The notes beneath the pieces were generated by a model, which searched no databases, was not told the DNA's origin, and saw nothing but the letters and a program-made list of their open reading frames with translations. Positions 32,198-39,747 of a stretch of DNA of 46,253 nt are shown here, one piece after another. Every line of letters begins with the position of its first letter. The stretch's first letter is position 1. The stretch lies in NCBI GenBank assembly GCA_964356295.1, contig CAYHHE010000010.1:1-46253 (forward strand), read 5' to 3'. The translations under genes and the position numbers were made by a program. Source of the DNA: CAVQGZ01 sp964356295. Its GTDB lineage: Bacteria > Actinomycetota > Actinomycetes > Jiangellales > Jiangellaceae.

Positions 32198-32838
32198 GAC
32201 CCGGCCGAGCCGTAGAGGCGGTCGCCTGCGTCCCCGAGCCCGGGGACGATGTAACCGCGCTCGTTCAGTCGCTCGTCGACCGACGCAGTGACCACGGTGA
32301 GTGGGAGCCGCAGTGCCTCGGTCTCGGCGTCCAGCCGGGCCAGTCCCTCGGGAGCGGCCAGCAGGCAGATCACCGTGACCTCTGCGGCGCGCCGTTCGGC
32401 CAGGTAGTCAACGGCCGAGGCCAGGGTGCCGCCAGTGGCCAGCATGGGGTCGAGCACGAAGCACTGCCGACCCGAGAGGTCGTCGGGCAGCCGGGAGGCG
32501 TAGGTGGTGGCGTGCAGTGTCTCCTCGTCGCGAACCAGCCCGAGGAAGCCCACCTCTGCGGTCGGGACCAGGCGGGTCATCCCTTCCAGCATGCCCAGGC
32601 CCGCCCGCAGGATGGGGACGACCAGGGGCGCCGGGTGGGCCAGGTGCACCCCGTCGGCGTCTCCCACCGGGGTGCGCACGCTGACTGGCGCCACGCGCAC
32701 CGACCGAGTCGCCTCGTAGGCCAGCAGGGTGACCAGCTCGTCGGTCAGCTGGCGGAAGGTCGGTGAGGCGGTCTCCACGTCTCGAAGCATCGTCAGCTTG
32801 TGCCCCACCAGCGGGTGGTCGACGGTGTGGACCAGCAC
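32194..32838 (-). CDS. upp: uracil phosphoribosyltransferase
   Basis: Converts uracil and PRPP to UMP in pyrimidine salvage. The 214-residue length fits the family (about 208). The N-terminal VDHPLVGHKLTMLRD, the VVPILRAGLGMLEG segment, the PRPP loop VLDPMLATGGTLASA and the uracil-contact region ERGYIVPGLGDAGDRLYG are all present. GTG 32838 is selected because the homologous sequence starts MLVHTVDHP; the longer frame is a shadow of tadA. It converges on pntB with a 4-base stop overlap and is divergent from tadA with an 85-base gap. Confidence 0.97.
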   Translation of the reverse strand: MLVHTVDHPLVGHKLTMLRDVETASPTFRQLTDELVTLLAYEATRSVRVAPVSVRTPVGDADGVHLAHPAPLVVPILRAGLGMLEGMTRLVPTAEVGFLGLVRDEETLHATTYASRLPDDLSGRQCFVLDPMLATGGTLASAVDYLAERRAAEVTVICLLAAPEGLARLDAETEALRLPLTVVTASVDERLNERGYIVPGLGDAGDRLYGSAGS

Positions 32839-32923
32839 AGCCGCGAGCCTAGCCCGGCGCCGGGAACGGCCGCTGCTAGCGTCCGCGCTCGACGGCCATG
32901 GGCTCACGCGAGGACGGGAAGCC

Positions 32924-33391
32924 ATGTCGGGTCCGCTCAGCGACGCTGCGGCGATGGCTGCTGCGCTGGACCAGGCGCGGCTGGCCGGCGCGATCGGTGA
33001 GGTGCCGGTGGGGGCCGTCGTGCTCGACGCGGCCGGCAGCGTCATCGGACGCGGGTACAACGCGCGAGAGGTCACCGCAGACCCGACCGCTCACGCGGAG
33101 GTCGTCGCGCTGCGGGCAGCAGCGGCGGTGCTGGGATCGTGGCGGCTCGAGGGCTGCTGTCTCGTCGTCACGCTGGAGCCGTGCACGATGTGTGCCGGAG
33201 CCAGCGTGCTGGCCCGTGTCGCCCGCCTCGTGTTCGCCGCCGACGACCCGAAGGCCGGCGCCGTCGGCTCGTTGTGGGACGTGGTGCGAGACCGGCGGCT
33301 CAACCACCGTCCCGAGGTCGTCCGCGGCGTGCTCGCCGAGGAGGCGTCGTCGCTGCTCCAGGCCTTCTTCCGGACCCATCGCGGCGACTGA
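32924..33391 (+). CDS. tadA: tRNA-specific adenosine deaminase
   Basis: Deaminates A34 to inosine in the anticodon of tRNA-Arg(ACG). The 155-residue protein has the cytidine/deoxycytidylate deaminase zinc motif: TAHAEV (His57 and Glu59) and EPCTMC (Cys87 and Cys90). The C-terminal part, with DDPKAGAVGSL and LNHRPEVVRGVL, is that of TadA rather than a free-base deaminase. ATG 32924 follows GAGGACGGGAAG. It sits just upstream of tRNA-Ser(CGA) on the same strand, a common actinobacterial arrangement. Confidence 0.93.
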   Translation: MSGPLSDAAAMAAALDQARLAGAIGEVPVGAVVLDAAGSVIGRGYNAREVTADPTAHAEVVALRAAAAVLGSWRLEGCCLVVTLEPCTMCAGASVLARVARLVFAADDPKAGAVGSLWDVVRDRRLNHRPEVVRGVLAEEASSLLQAFFRTHRGD

Positions 33392-33433
33392 GAGCCTCCG
33401 GGACGGCGCCTGCGGTCCGGTATCCTGCCTGGC

Positions 33434-33520
33434 GGTGGCGTGTCCGAGCGGCCTAAGGAGCACGCCTCGAAAGCGTGTGAGGGGGTGACTCCTCCGTGGG
33501 TTCAAATCCCACCGCCACCG
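33434..33520 (+). tRNA. tRNA-Ser(CGA)
   Basis: An 87-base class II tRNA. The acceptor stem GGTGGCG pairs with CGCCACC at the 3' end with discriminator G. The anticodon stem CACGC/GCGTG encloses CTCGAAA, giving anticodon CGA at 33468-33470. There is a long variable arm, and the T arm contains GTTCAAATC. CCA is not encoded. A TATCCT at 33421-33426 is a suitably placed -10 box. Confidence 0.97.
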
Positions 33521-33528
33521 CTGAGCCA

Positions 33529-33560
33529 ACGGCGCCTCGCACCTGCACGCGAGGCGCCGT
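33529..33560 (+). terminator. hairpin terminator after tRNA-Ser(CGA)
   Basis: ACGGCGCCTCGC and GCGAGGCGCCGT form a perfect 12-bp stem around an 8-base loop, beginning nine bases after the tRNA. It lacks a T tract, as is usual for terminators in very GC-rich actinobacteria. Confidence 0.75.
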
Positions 33561-33623
33561 CCGGTTTCCGCGGCTGGGCTGGCGTGGCGAGGTGATGTCG
33601 CGACCGGTGTCGAGGGAGGTGGC

Positions 33624-35192
33624 GTGGACGTCGAGTCCCTGGACCGCGCGCTGCTCGTCGGTGCGGTCGTCCTCGGGCTGGCCATCCTCGCGGTCCGGCT
33701 CTCTGTCGGTGTCGGGCTGCCGAGCCTGCTGGCCTATCTCGGCATCGGCGTCGTGCTGGGGACCGCCGGTGTCCAGTTCGACGACGCTGCCGCGGCCCAC
33801 GCACTCGGGTTCGCTGCACTCGTCGTCATCCTCACCGAGGGAGGCCTGACCACCCGATGGCAGGACGTCGGACCGGCGATGCCGCTGGGCGTGCTGCTGG
33901 CGACGGTCGGAGTCGGCGTGAGTACCGGTGTGGTGGGCGGGGTCGCCCACGTCGTGCTCGGGCTGGACTGGACGACCTCGCTCATCCTCGGCGGCGTCTT
34001 CGCCGCGACCGACGCCGCCGCCGTGTTCTCCGTGCTGCGCAGGGTGCCGCTGCGGCCGCGGGTTGCCGGTGCGCTGGAGGTCGAGGCCGGCCTCAACGAC
34101 GCCCCCACGGTGCTCCTCGTCACGCTGCTGTCGACCGGGGCCTCCGACGAGCTGGGCTGGGCCGGGTTCCTCGGCACCGTTGTGTTCGAGCTGGTGGTGG
34201 GGGGCGTCTTCGGCCTCCTGGTGGGCCTCGGCGGGGCTCGCCTGCTGCGCAGGCTTGCCCTGCCGTCCTCCGGCCTGTATCCCCTGTCGGTGGTGACCAC
34301 GGCCGTGCTCGCCTACGGCGGGGCGTCGGCCCTGCACGCCAGCGGGTTCGCCGCGGTCTACCTGGCCGCGCTCGTCCTGGGCAACTCCGACCTTCCGCAC
34401 CGCCAGGCCACCCGGTCGTTCGTCGAGGGGATGGCCTGGCTGGCGCAGATCGGGCTCTTCGTCATGCTCGGGTTGTTGGCTTCTCCGCTGGAGATCGACG
34501 TCGGCATCCTTGGCGCCGCTGCGCTCATCGGTCTGGTCACGGTCCTGCTGGCGAGGCCGCTGTCGGTGCTCATCTCAGCGGCCCCGTTCCGGGTGCCGTG
34601 GCGGGAGCAGGCGTTCCTGTCCGTCGCGGGGCTGCGGGGGGCCGTGCCTGTCGTGCTGGCCACCATCCCCCTGTCGTTGGGCTTCCCCGACAGCAGCCGC
34701 ATCTTCGACCTGGTCTTCGTTGCCGTGATCGCCTTCACGCTGGCACAGACCCCGCCGCTGGCCCGGCTCGCGCGGACGCTGCGAGTCATCGACGAGGCGG
34801 CGAGTCAGGACGTCGAGCTGGAGGCCGCGCCGCTGGAGCGGATCGGCGCGGACATGCTGCAGCTGCACATCGGTGACGGGTCGCGGCTGCACGGGGTCGA
34901 GGTAGCCGAGCTGCGGCTCCCACCCGGTGCGTCCATCGCGCTGGTGGTCCGCGACGGCTCGAGCTTCGTCCCTGGTCCGGCGGTGGCACTGCGGCACGGC
35001 GACGACGTGCTCGTCGTCGCCCCGCGCGGCACCCGGGAGCAGGCTGAGCAGCGCCTGCGGGCGGTCAGCCGTGCCGGTCGTCTCGCCGGCTGGCGCCAGC
35101 CGGTCCAGACCGGCGGTCTGGCCGAACGACTCCAGATGCGGTGGCGCCCTGGCCGTCGCAGCGACGGCCAGGGCGAGCGCCGCGACGGTTGA
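33624..35192 (+). CDS. CPA1-family K+/Na+ : H+ antiporter with C-terminal TrkA_C domain (NhaP2/CvrA-like)
   Basis: A 522-residue protein. Residues 1 to about 390 form a CPA1 antiporter with about 12 helices, including TEGGLTTRW, the ion-binding segment GGVFAATDAAAVFSVL (the paired acidic motif region), EVEAGLNDAPTV and the SVAGLRGAVPVVLA segment of helix 10. Residues about 420-485 form a TrkA_C/RCK_C regulatory domain (VELRLPPGAS-like start, then VRDGSSFVPGPAVALRHGDDVLVVA). This layout matches NhaP2/CvrA potassium-proton antiporters. GTG 33624 follows GGGAGG. The ion specificity cannot be read from sequence. Confidence 0.93.
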   Translation: MDVESLDRALLVGAVVLGLAILAVRLSVGVGLPSLLAYLGIGVVLGTAGVQFDDAAAAHALGFAALVVILTEGGLTTRWQDVGPAMPLGVLLATVGVGVSTGVVGGVAHVVLGLDWTTSLILGGVFAATDAAAVFSVLRRVPLRPRVAGALEVEAGLNDAPTVLLVTLLSTGASDELGWAGFLGTVVFELVVGGVFGLLVGLGGARLLRRLALPSSGLYPLSVVTTAVLAYGGASALHASGFAAVYLAALVLGNSDLPHRQATRSFVEGMAWLAQIGLFVMLGLLASPLEIDVGILGAAALIGLVTVLLARPLSVLISAAPFRVPWREQAFLSVAGLRGAVPVVLATIPLSLGFPDSSRIFDLVFVAVIAFTLAQTPPLARLARTLRVIDEAASQDVELEAAPLERIGADMLQLHIGDGSRLHGVEVAELRLPPGASIALVVRDGSSFVPGPAVALRHGDDVLVVAPRGTREQAEQRLRAVSRAGRLAGWRQPVQTGGLAERLQMRWRPGRRSDGQGERRDG

Positions 35193-35201
35193 GCAGAGGG
35201 C

Positions 35202-35771
35202 TCAGCAGGTGGGGATGCCGTCCCCGTCGTCGGTCGGGACTCCGTCGGCCGGGGGCGCCGGCTGGACGACTCCGGTGAAGCCGGCGCCGATCGCGAAGTC
35301 CACCGTCGCGTCGGCGCGCTGGTCCTGCACCCATACGGCGCCAGGGACGTAGCGGAGCAGGCTCTCTACTTGCGGTTGCGAGGCTGGGGCAGACCGGACC
35401 TCACCGACACCGTCCAAGCGCTTGCCCAGCGGGTCGTTGTCGACGGCCGCGACCACGAACCCGCCCGCAGCCAGCGCGTCGGCCGTCTCGCCCGCGAGGC
35501 CGCTGACCCCCGAGGCGTTGTACACGTTCACGGTGACCTCGGCGGGGGCCGGCAGTGGCGGTGCACCGTCCGGTGCCGGAGTGCAGGCCGGCGCGGAGGT
35601 AGCCGTGGCCGCGGCCACCTCGCCACCGAAGGGTTGGGTCAGCTGGGCCCACCCCCACCGACCGGCGATGAGGACGGCGACACCCAGCAGCGCCAGCACG
35701 ATGGCTGTCCGCAGCGGCCGGGTGAGGGACCGCCTGGGGACAGGGTCGGGTGCTTCCACGTCGTAGGTCAC
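35202..35771 (-). CDS. LytR_C-domain membrane-anchored protein
   Basis: A 189-residue protein with a short cytoplasmic N-terminus, one transmembrane segment (about 22-40), an Ala/Thr/Pro linker, then a LytR_C domain (residues about 75-165: VTVNVYNASGVSGLAGETADALAAGGF, then VEVRSAP-like and LRYVPGAVWVQD). The same domain occurs at the C-terminus of LytR-CpsA-Psr cell-wall ligases; here it stands alone, so a cell-wall location is likely but catalysis is not. GTG 35771. It lies downstream of tRNA-Ser(GGA) on the same strand and converges with the antiporter gene nine bases away. Confidence 0.87.
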   Translation of the reverse strand: MTYDVEAPDPVPRRSLTRPLRTAIVLALLGVAVLIAGRWGWAQLTQPFGGEVAAATATSAPACTPAPDGAPPLPAPAEVTVNVYNASGVSGLAGETADALAAGGFVVAAVDNDPLGKRLDGVGEVRSAPASQPQVESLLRYVPGAVWVQDQRADATVDFAIGAGFTGVVQPAPPADGVPTDDGDGIPTC

Positions 35772-35848
35772 GGGGCCTCCGTGGCTCGATCACGCCTCAT
35801 GCATCGAGGCGAGTCTAGGAGAGGACGACCCCGCTGACCCCACGCTCC

Positions 35849-35939
35849 TGGCGGAGGATGCGGGATTTGAACCCGCGAGGGGCTATCAACCCCAACACGA
35901 TTTCCAATCGTGCGCCATAGGCCACTAGGCGAATCCTCC
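35849..35939 (-). tRNA. tRNA-Ser(GGA)
   Basis: A 91-base class II tRNA including an encoded CCA. The acceptor stem GGAGGAT pairs with ATCCTCC, with discriminator G followed by CCA (35851-35849). The anticodon stem CACGA/TCGTG encloses TTGGAAA, giving anticodon GGA at 35903-35905. There is a long variable arm, and the T loop contains GTTCAAATC. A minus-strand TACCCT (35947-35952) provides a -10 box at the right distance. Confidence 0.97.
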
Positions 35940-35999
35940 GCTGATCAGGGTACCCGGCGGGCTGTCCCGCCCCCGAGTCCTGGGCGTATCGTGGGGGCG

Positions 36000-36085
36000 G
36001 TCCCCCGCGCGGCGGCACCCTGCCGAACCCCCCCAGGGCCGGAAGGCAGCAAGGGTAGGTGGGCTCTACCGGGTGCGCGGGGGAT
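36000..36085 (+). ncRNA. ffs: 4.5S signal recognition particle RNA
   Basis: Small bacterial SRP RNA. TCCCCCGCGC at 36001-36010 pairs with GCGCGGGGGA at 36075-36084 to close the hairpin. The conserved apical part is present: CAGGGCCGGAAGGCAGCAAG, with the GGAA tetraloop and the internal-loop AGCAAGG that binds Ffh. TATCGT at 35987-35992 is a fitting -10 box. It stands just before dnaX, its usual place in actinobacteria. The exact ends may be off by several bases. Confidence 0.93.
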
Positions 36086-36115
36086 CCCTCGGATCTGGCG
36101 ACTAGGGTGCCAGGC

Positions 36116-37987
36116 GTGGCGCTCGCCCTGTACCGCACCTACCGGCCGGGACGCTTCGCCGACGTCGTGGGGCAGGAGCACGTCACCGCTGCGTTGACCC
36201 GCGCGATCGAGAACAACCGCGTGCACCACGCCTACCTCTTCTCTGGGCCCCGGGGCTGCGGGAAGACCTCCAGCGCACGCATCCTCGCGCGGTCGCTCAA
36301 CTGCGAGCAGGGGCCAACCGCTGACCCGTGCGGACGGTGCGCCTCGTGCGTGGACCTCGCCCCGAACGGTCCCGGCAGCCTTGATGTGGTCGAGCTGGAC
36401 GCGGCCACGCACGGCCTGGTCGAGGACGCCCGAGAGCTGCGCGAGCGCGCGCACTTCGCACCGGTGTCGTCCCGCTTCAAGATCTACATCATCGACGAGG
36501 CGCACCAGCTGGGGCCGGGGGCTGCCAATGCGCTCTTGAAGATCATCGAGGAGCCTCCTGGGCACGTACGCTTCGTCTTCGCCACGACCTCGCCGGAGAA
36601 GATCCTGGCCACGATCCGTTCCCGCACCTACCACTACCCGTTCCGACTGGTACCGGCCAGGCTGCTGAGCCGACACCTGGCCTGGGTCTGCGAGCAGGAG
36701 CAGGTACCAGCGGACCCGGCAGCCTTGGACCTGGTGGCTCGGGCGGGGGCCGGCTCGGTTCGCGATGCGCTGTCGGTGCTCGGTCAGCTCATCGCCGGGA
36801 GCGGCGAGGAGGGCGTGACCTATGCCCTGGCGCACGACCAGCTGGGCTTCACCGACGCCGCCCTGCTCGACAGCGTCGTCGATGCGTTGGCCACCGACGA
36901 CGCAGCCGGGGTGTTCCACGCGGTGGACCGGGTCGTGGAGTCCGGGCACGACCCTCGCAGGTTCCTCACCGACCTGCTCGAGCGCCTGCGTGACCTGCTG
37001 CTGGTGCAGACCGTGCCGGACGCGCTGGACAGCGGTCTGGTCGCGGCACCGGACGACCAGGCGGACCGGATGCGTGAGCAGGCACGAATGCTCAGCCGGA
37101 CCGATCTGGTGCGCCTGGCGCAGGCCGCTGACGACGGCATCCTCGCCATGCGTGGGACGACGCCGACCCGCCTCCAGCTCGAGCTGGTCTGTTCCCGGCT
37201 GCTGCTGCCCGGGGCCGGAACCGGCTTGGTCGACCTGCAGTCCCGCCTGGACCGGATGGAGCGGCAGCTGGCCCGCGGGCAGAGCGTCGTGGCATCCGTC
37301 CCGGCTGCTCCGGCCACCGCGCCATCCGATGGGGCCAGCGCCCCGGCTCGAGGTGCGTCCCGTGCCGGGCCGGCTCCGCAGGCACCGGCGGCGGCCGTCC
37401 CCGCTGCTGGAGGCATCGCCGCGCTCAGACGCGCCTGGCCGGAGGTTCTCGAGCGACTGCGGGAGCTGCGCAAGACCCCGTGGACGTTCATCAAGGACAA
37501 CACCGAGCCCATCGACATCTCCGACGACACCCTCCTTCTCGGCGTCCGCAGCGCACGGCTTCGTGACACGCTCACCTCGCGCCAGGACTACAGCGCCTAC
37601 CTCCAGCAGGCGATCGGCGACGTCCTGGGCCGGACGCTGCGCATCGAGGCCGTCGTCCAGCCCTCGGACGGGTCCCGGGAATCGTCGCCTGCCGGACGGG
37701 CCACGGGCGGCCCGTCCGGTCGGTCGCCGTCCGCCGTGCAGGAACGGGTAAGCGGCCCACCGTCCGGTGCGGGCGATGAAGGGGTCGATCGGGCGTCGGC
37801 GGAGGCCACTCCGGGCGAGGCCCAGCACGCTGCCACCCGCCCAGAGGCGCAGCGGATCTCCGACGCGGTCACGGATGTCGCAGCGGATGTCGCAGCGGAC
37901 GACCCCGTCATCGATGACGTCAGCGGCGCGGACCTGCTGACCCGCGAGCTCGGGGCCAGCGTCATCGAGGTCGTGGACGAGAGGTAG
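36116..37987 (+). CDS. dnaX: DNA polymerase III subunits gamma/tau
   Basis: The clamp-loader ATPase. The 623-residue protein starts ALALYRTYRP, has Walker A GPRGCGKT (44-51), a four-cysteine zinc module (Cys63, Cys72, Cys75, Cys78), Walker B with IIDEAHQL, sensor regions, and domain III to about residue 370. A Pro/Ala-rich linker and a tau-like C-terminal region with WPEVLERLRELRKTPWTF follow. GTG 36116 matches the conserved start; GTG 36107 is also in frame. I see no slippery A/T heptamer for programmed frameshifting, so a separate gamma form is not supported. The gene heads the dnaX-ybaB-recR cluster. Confidence 0.97.
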   Translation: MALALYRTYRPGRFADVVGQEHVTAALTRAIENNRVHHAYLFSGPRGCGKTSSARILARSLNCEQGPTADPCGRCASCVDLAPNGPGSLDVVELDAATHGLVEDARELRERAHFAPVSSRFKIYIIDEAHQLGPGAANALLKIIEEPPGHVRFVFATTSPEKILATIRSRTYHYPFRLVPARLLSRHLAWVCEQEQVPADPAALDLVARAGAGSVRDALSVLGQLIAGSGEEGVTYALAHDQLGFTDAALLDSVVDALATDDAAGVFHAVDRVVESGHDPRRFLTDLLERLRDLLLVQTVPDALDSGLVAAPDDQADRMREQARMLSRTDLVRLAQAADDGILAMRGTTPTRLQLELVCSRLLLPGAGTGLVDLQSRLDRMERQLARGQSVVASVPAAPATAPSDGASAPARGASRAGPAPQAPAAAVPAAGGIAALRRAWPEVLERLRELRKTPWTFIKDNTEPIDISDDTLLLGVRSARLRDTLTSRQDYSAYLQQAIGDVLGRTLRIEAVVQPSDGSRESSPAGRATGGPSGRSPSAVQERVSGPPSGAGDEGVDRASAEATPGEAQHAATRPEAQRISDAVTDVAADVAADDPVIDDVSGADLLTRELGASVIEVVDER

Positions 37988-38036
37988 CAGAACGACGGGT
38001 GACAAGACCACGGATGACAAGACCACAGGAGGCAAC

Positions 38037-38504
38037 ATGACCGCCGGCATGCCCGATATCGGCGCGTTGCTAGCCCAGGCGCAGGCCATGCAGCAGCAGG
38101 TGCTCCAGGCGCAGGCAGACCTGGCCGACCTGCGGGTCGAGGGAACCGCCGGCGGCGGACTCGTGAGGGCCGCGGTGAATGGTCGGGGTGAGCTGGTCAG
38201 CCTGGTGATCAGCCCGGCGGCCTACGACCCGTCCGACCCGGACGCGCTGGAGACCCTCGCCGACCTCGTCGTCGCGGCGGTGCGCGACGGCCGTGCGGCG
38301 GCCGAGGAGCACGCCGGTGCCGAGCTGAGTCGCGCGACCGGAGGCCTGGCGGACCTAGGTGGGTCGCTCGGCGCGCTCTTCGGCGCGGGGTCGGCGGATC
38401 AGCCCGGCTTGGGCTCGGCCGGTGCGGACTCCGAGGACTGGGACGACGAGGACGACCTCGACGACGACGACGAGGTCGACGCCCCCGGCAACGGGCCCGC
38501 CTGA
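38037..38504 (+). CDS. nucleoid-associated YbaB/EbfC-family protein
   Basis: A 155-residue DNA-binding protein. Residues 1 to about 100 form the YbaB fold: LLAQAQAMQQQVLQAQADLA helix, GGGLVRAAVNGRGELVSLVI strands, then a C-terminal helix. It is unusual in a tail of about 50 residues that ends in a run of Asp and Glu (DWDDEDDLDDDDEVD); most members are about 105 residues. ATG 38037 follows AGGAGG. It lies between dnaX and recR, the standard order. The first base of recR lies two bases after the stop. Confidence 0.93.
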   Translation: MTAGMPDIGALLAQAQAMQQQVLQAQADLADLRVEGTAGGGLVRAAVNGRGELVSLVISPAAYDPSDPDALETLADLVVAAVRDGRAAAEEHAGAELSRATGGLADLGGSLGALFGAGSADQPGLGSAGADSEDWDDEDDLDDDDEVDAPGNGPA

Positions 38505-38505
38505 G

Positions 38506-39099
38506 GTGTACGAGGGTGCCCTCCAGGAGCTGATCGACGAGCTCTCCCGGCTGCCGGGCGTGGGGCCGAAGAGCGCCCAGCGCCTGGCCTTCCATCTGCT
38601 GGCCGCCGACCCCGACGACGTGAGCCGGCTCGTCGCATCCATCACCGAGGTCAAGCGGCGGGCCCGCTTCTGCCAGGTCTGCGGCAACGTCTCGGAGGAG
38701 GAGCAGTGCCGGGTCTGTCGTGACCCACGTCGGGATCGCACGGTGATCTGCGTGGTGGAGGAGGCCAAGGACGTGGTGGCTCTCGAACGCACCCGCGAGT
38801 ACCGCGGCCTGTACCACGTGCTCGGGGGGTCGATCTCACCGATCGACGGCATCGGGCCGGATGATCTGCGGATCAGGTCGTTGCTGAGCCGGTTGGCCGA
38901 GGGTGACGTGCAGGAGGTGATCCTGGCCACCGACCCGAACATCGACGGTGAGGCGACCGCGACCTACCTCGCCAGGCTCATCGTCCCGATGGGGTTGACA
39001 GTCACCCGGCTAGCCAGTGGGCTACCAGTCGGGGGGGACTTGGAGTACGCCGACGAGGTGACCCTCGGTCGAGCGCTGCAGGGACGCCGTAGCGTGTGA
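38506..39099 (+). CDS. recR: recombination mediator RecR
   Basis: Works with RecF and RecO to load RecA at gaps. The 197-residue protein has the helix-hairpin-helix LSRLPGVGPKSAQRLAFHL, a four-cysteine zinc finger (Cys56, Cys59, Cys68, Cys71), the Toprim segment VICVVEEAKDVVALERT, and the Walker-B-like C-terminal ILATDPNIDGEATATYLA. GTG 38506 follows the ybaB stop by one base; the longer frame is a shadow of ybaB. Confidence 0.97.
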   Translation: MYEGALQELIDELSRLPGVGPKSAQRLAFHLLAADPDDVSRLVASITEVKRRARFCQVCGNVSEEEQCRVCRDPRRDRTVICVVEEAKDVVALERTREYRGLYHVLGGSISPIDGIGPDDLRIRSLLSRLAEGDVQEVILATDPNIDGEATATYLARLIVPMGLTVTRLASGLPVGGDLEYADEVTLGRALQGRRSV

Positions 39100-39122
39100 G
39101 GACCTGAGAGGGGGCAGCAAGG

Positions 39123-39680
39123 ATGTCGGCCGTCATCGATGAGGACGTCGTGGCGCTTGCCCACAGCCTGCACGCCCAGATCTCCGGGTTCCTGCGCGCA
39201 GTGGTCGAGGTCGCGCGCGGCGATGAGCCGGAGTATGCGCTGTCGCTGCTCATGCTGGAGACCAGCCAGCTCGCCCTGGCATCGGGGCGGCTCGCCGCCC
39301 TGGACGACGTCCCGCTCGAGGAGGAGTACGAGGTCGACCCGGGGCCCGACCCTGACCTGGACGACCTTCGGGACGCACTGCGCGCGCTCCTGGACGACGT
39401 CGATGTCTACGTCGACGTCATCGACCCGATCCACCCCCAGCGAGGCACCGGCGTGTTCCGCATCTCCGACGAGCTGACTGCCGTGGCTGCGGACCTGCTC
39501 CACGGCCTGCGCCACTTCGACGAGGGCCGGCTGGCCGAAGCGCTGTGGTGGTGGCAGTACTCGTCGCTGGCCAGCTGGGGCTCCTCGCTCGCCTCGTCCA
39601 TGCGTGCGGTGCAGTCGCTGGTGGCCCACACCCGCCTCGACGCGGACCGACCGGTGCTCACCGCGGGTACCATGGACTGA
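39123..39680 (+). CDS. DUF5063-family protein
   Basis: A 185-residue acidic, mostly helical protein. It has the family's closing segment FDEGRLAEALWWWQYSSLASWGSSLASSMRAVQSLV and the DLHDLRDAL-like middle. It is found in actinobacteria between recR and lysC, exactly as here, 23 bases after recR. ATG 39123 follows GAGGGGGCAGCAAGG. No function is established. Confidence 0.88.
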   Translation: MSAVIDEDVVALAHSLHAQISGFLRAVVEVARGDEPEYALSLLMLETSQLALASGRLAALDDVPLEEEYEVDPGPDPDLDDLRDALRALLDDVDVYVDVIDPIHPQRGTGVFRISDELTAVAADLLHGLRHFDEGRLAEALWWWQYSSLASWGSSLASSMRAVQSLVAHTRLDADRPVLTAGTMD

Positions 39681-39747
39681 CCAGTCGCGGTGCCCGCCCG
39701 AGGGCCTCCGGCTGGTTGTCAGCGTACGGTCGAGATCAGGAGTCCGC

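Noticed and set aside
36116..37987. Programmed frameshift giving a short gamma form of DnaX
   Set aside because: No slippery A/T heptamer followed by a stem was found; the linker is GC-rich throughout.
35945..38089. Long open minus-strand frame of 714 codons
   Set aside because: Antisense to dnaX and spanning the SRP RNA; no protein features.
39604..39747. Extended N-terminus of aspartate kinase
   Set aside because: The first 48 codons overlap the DUF5063 gene, and the conserved kinase start begins at 39748 with a ribosome site.
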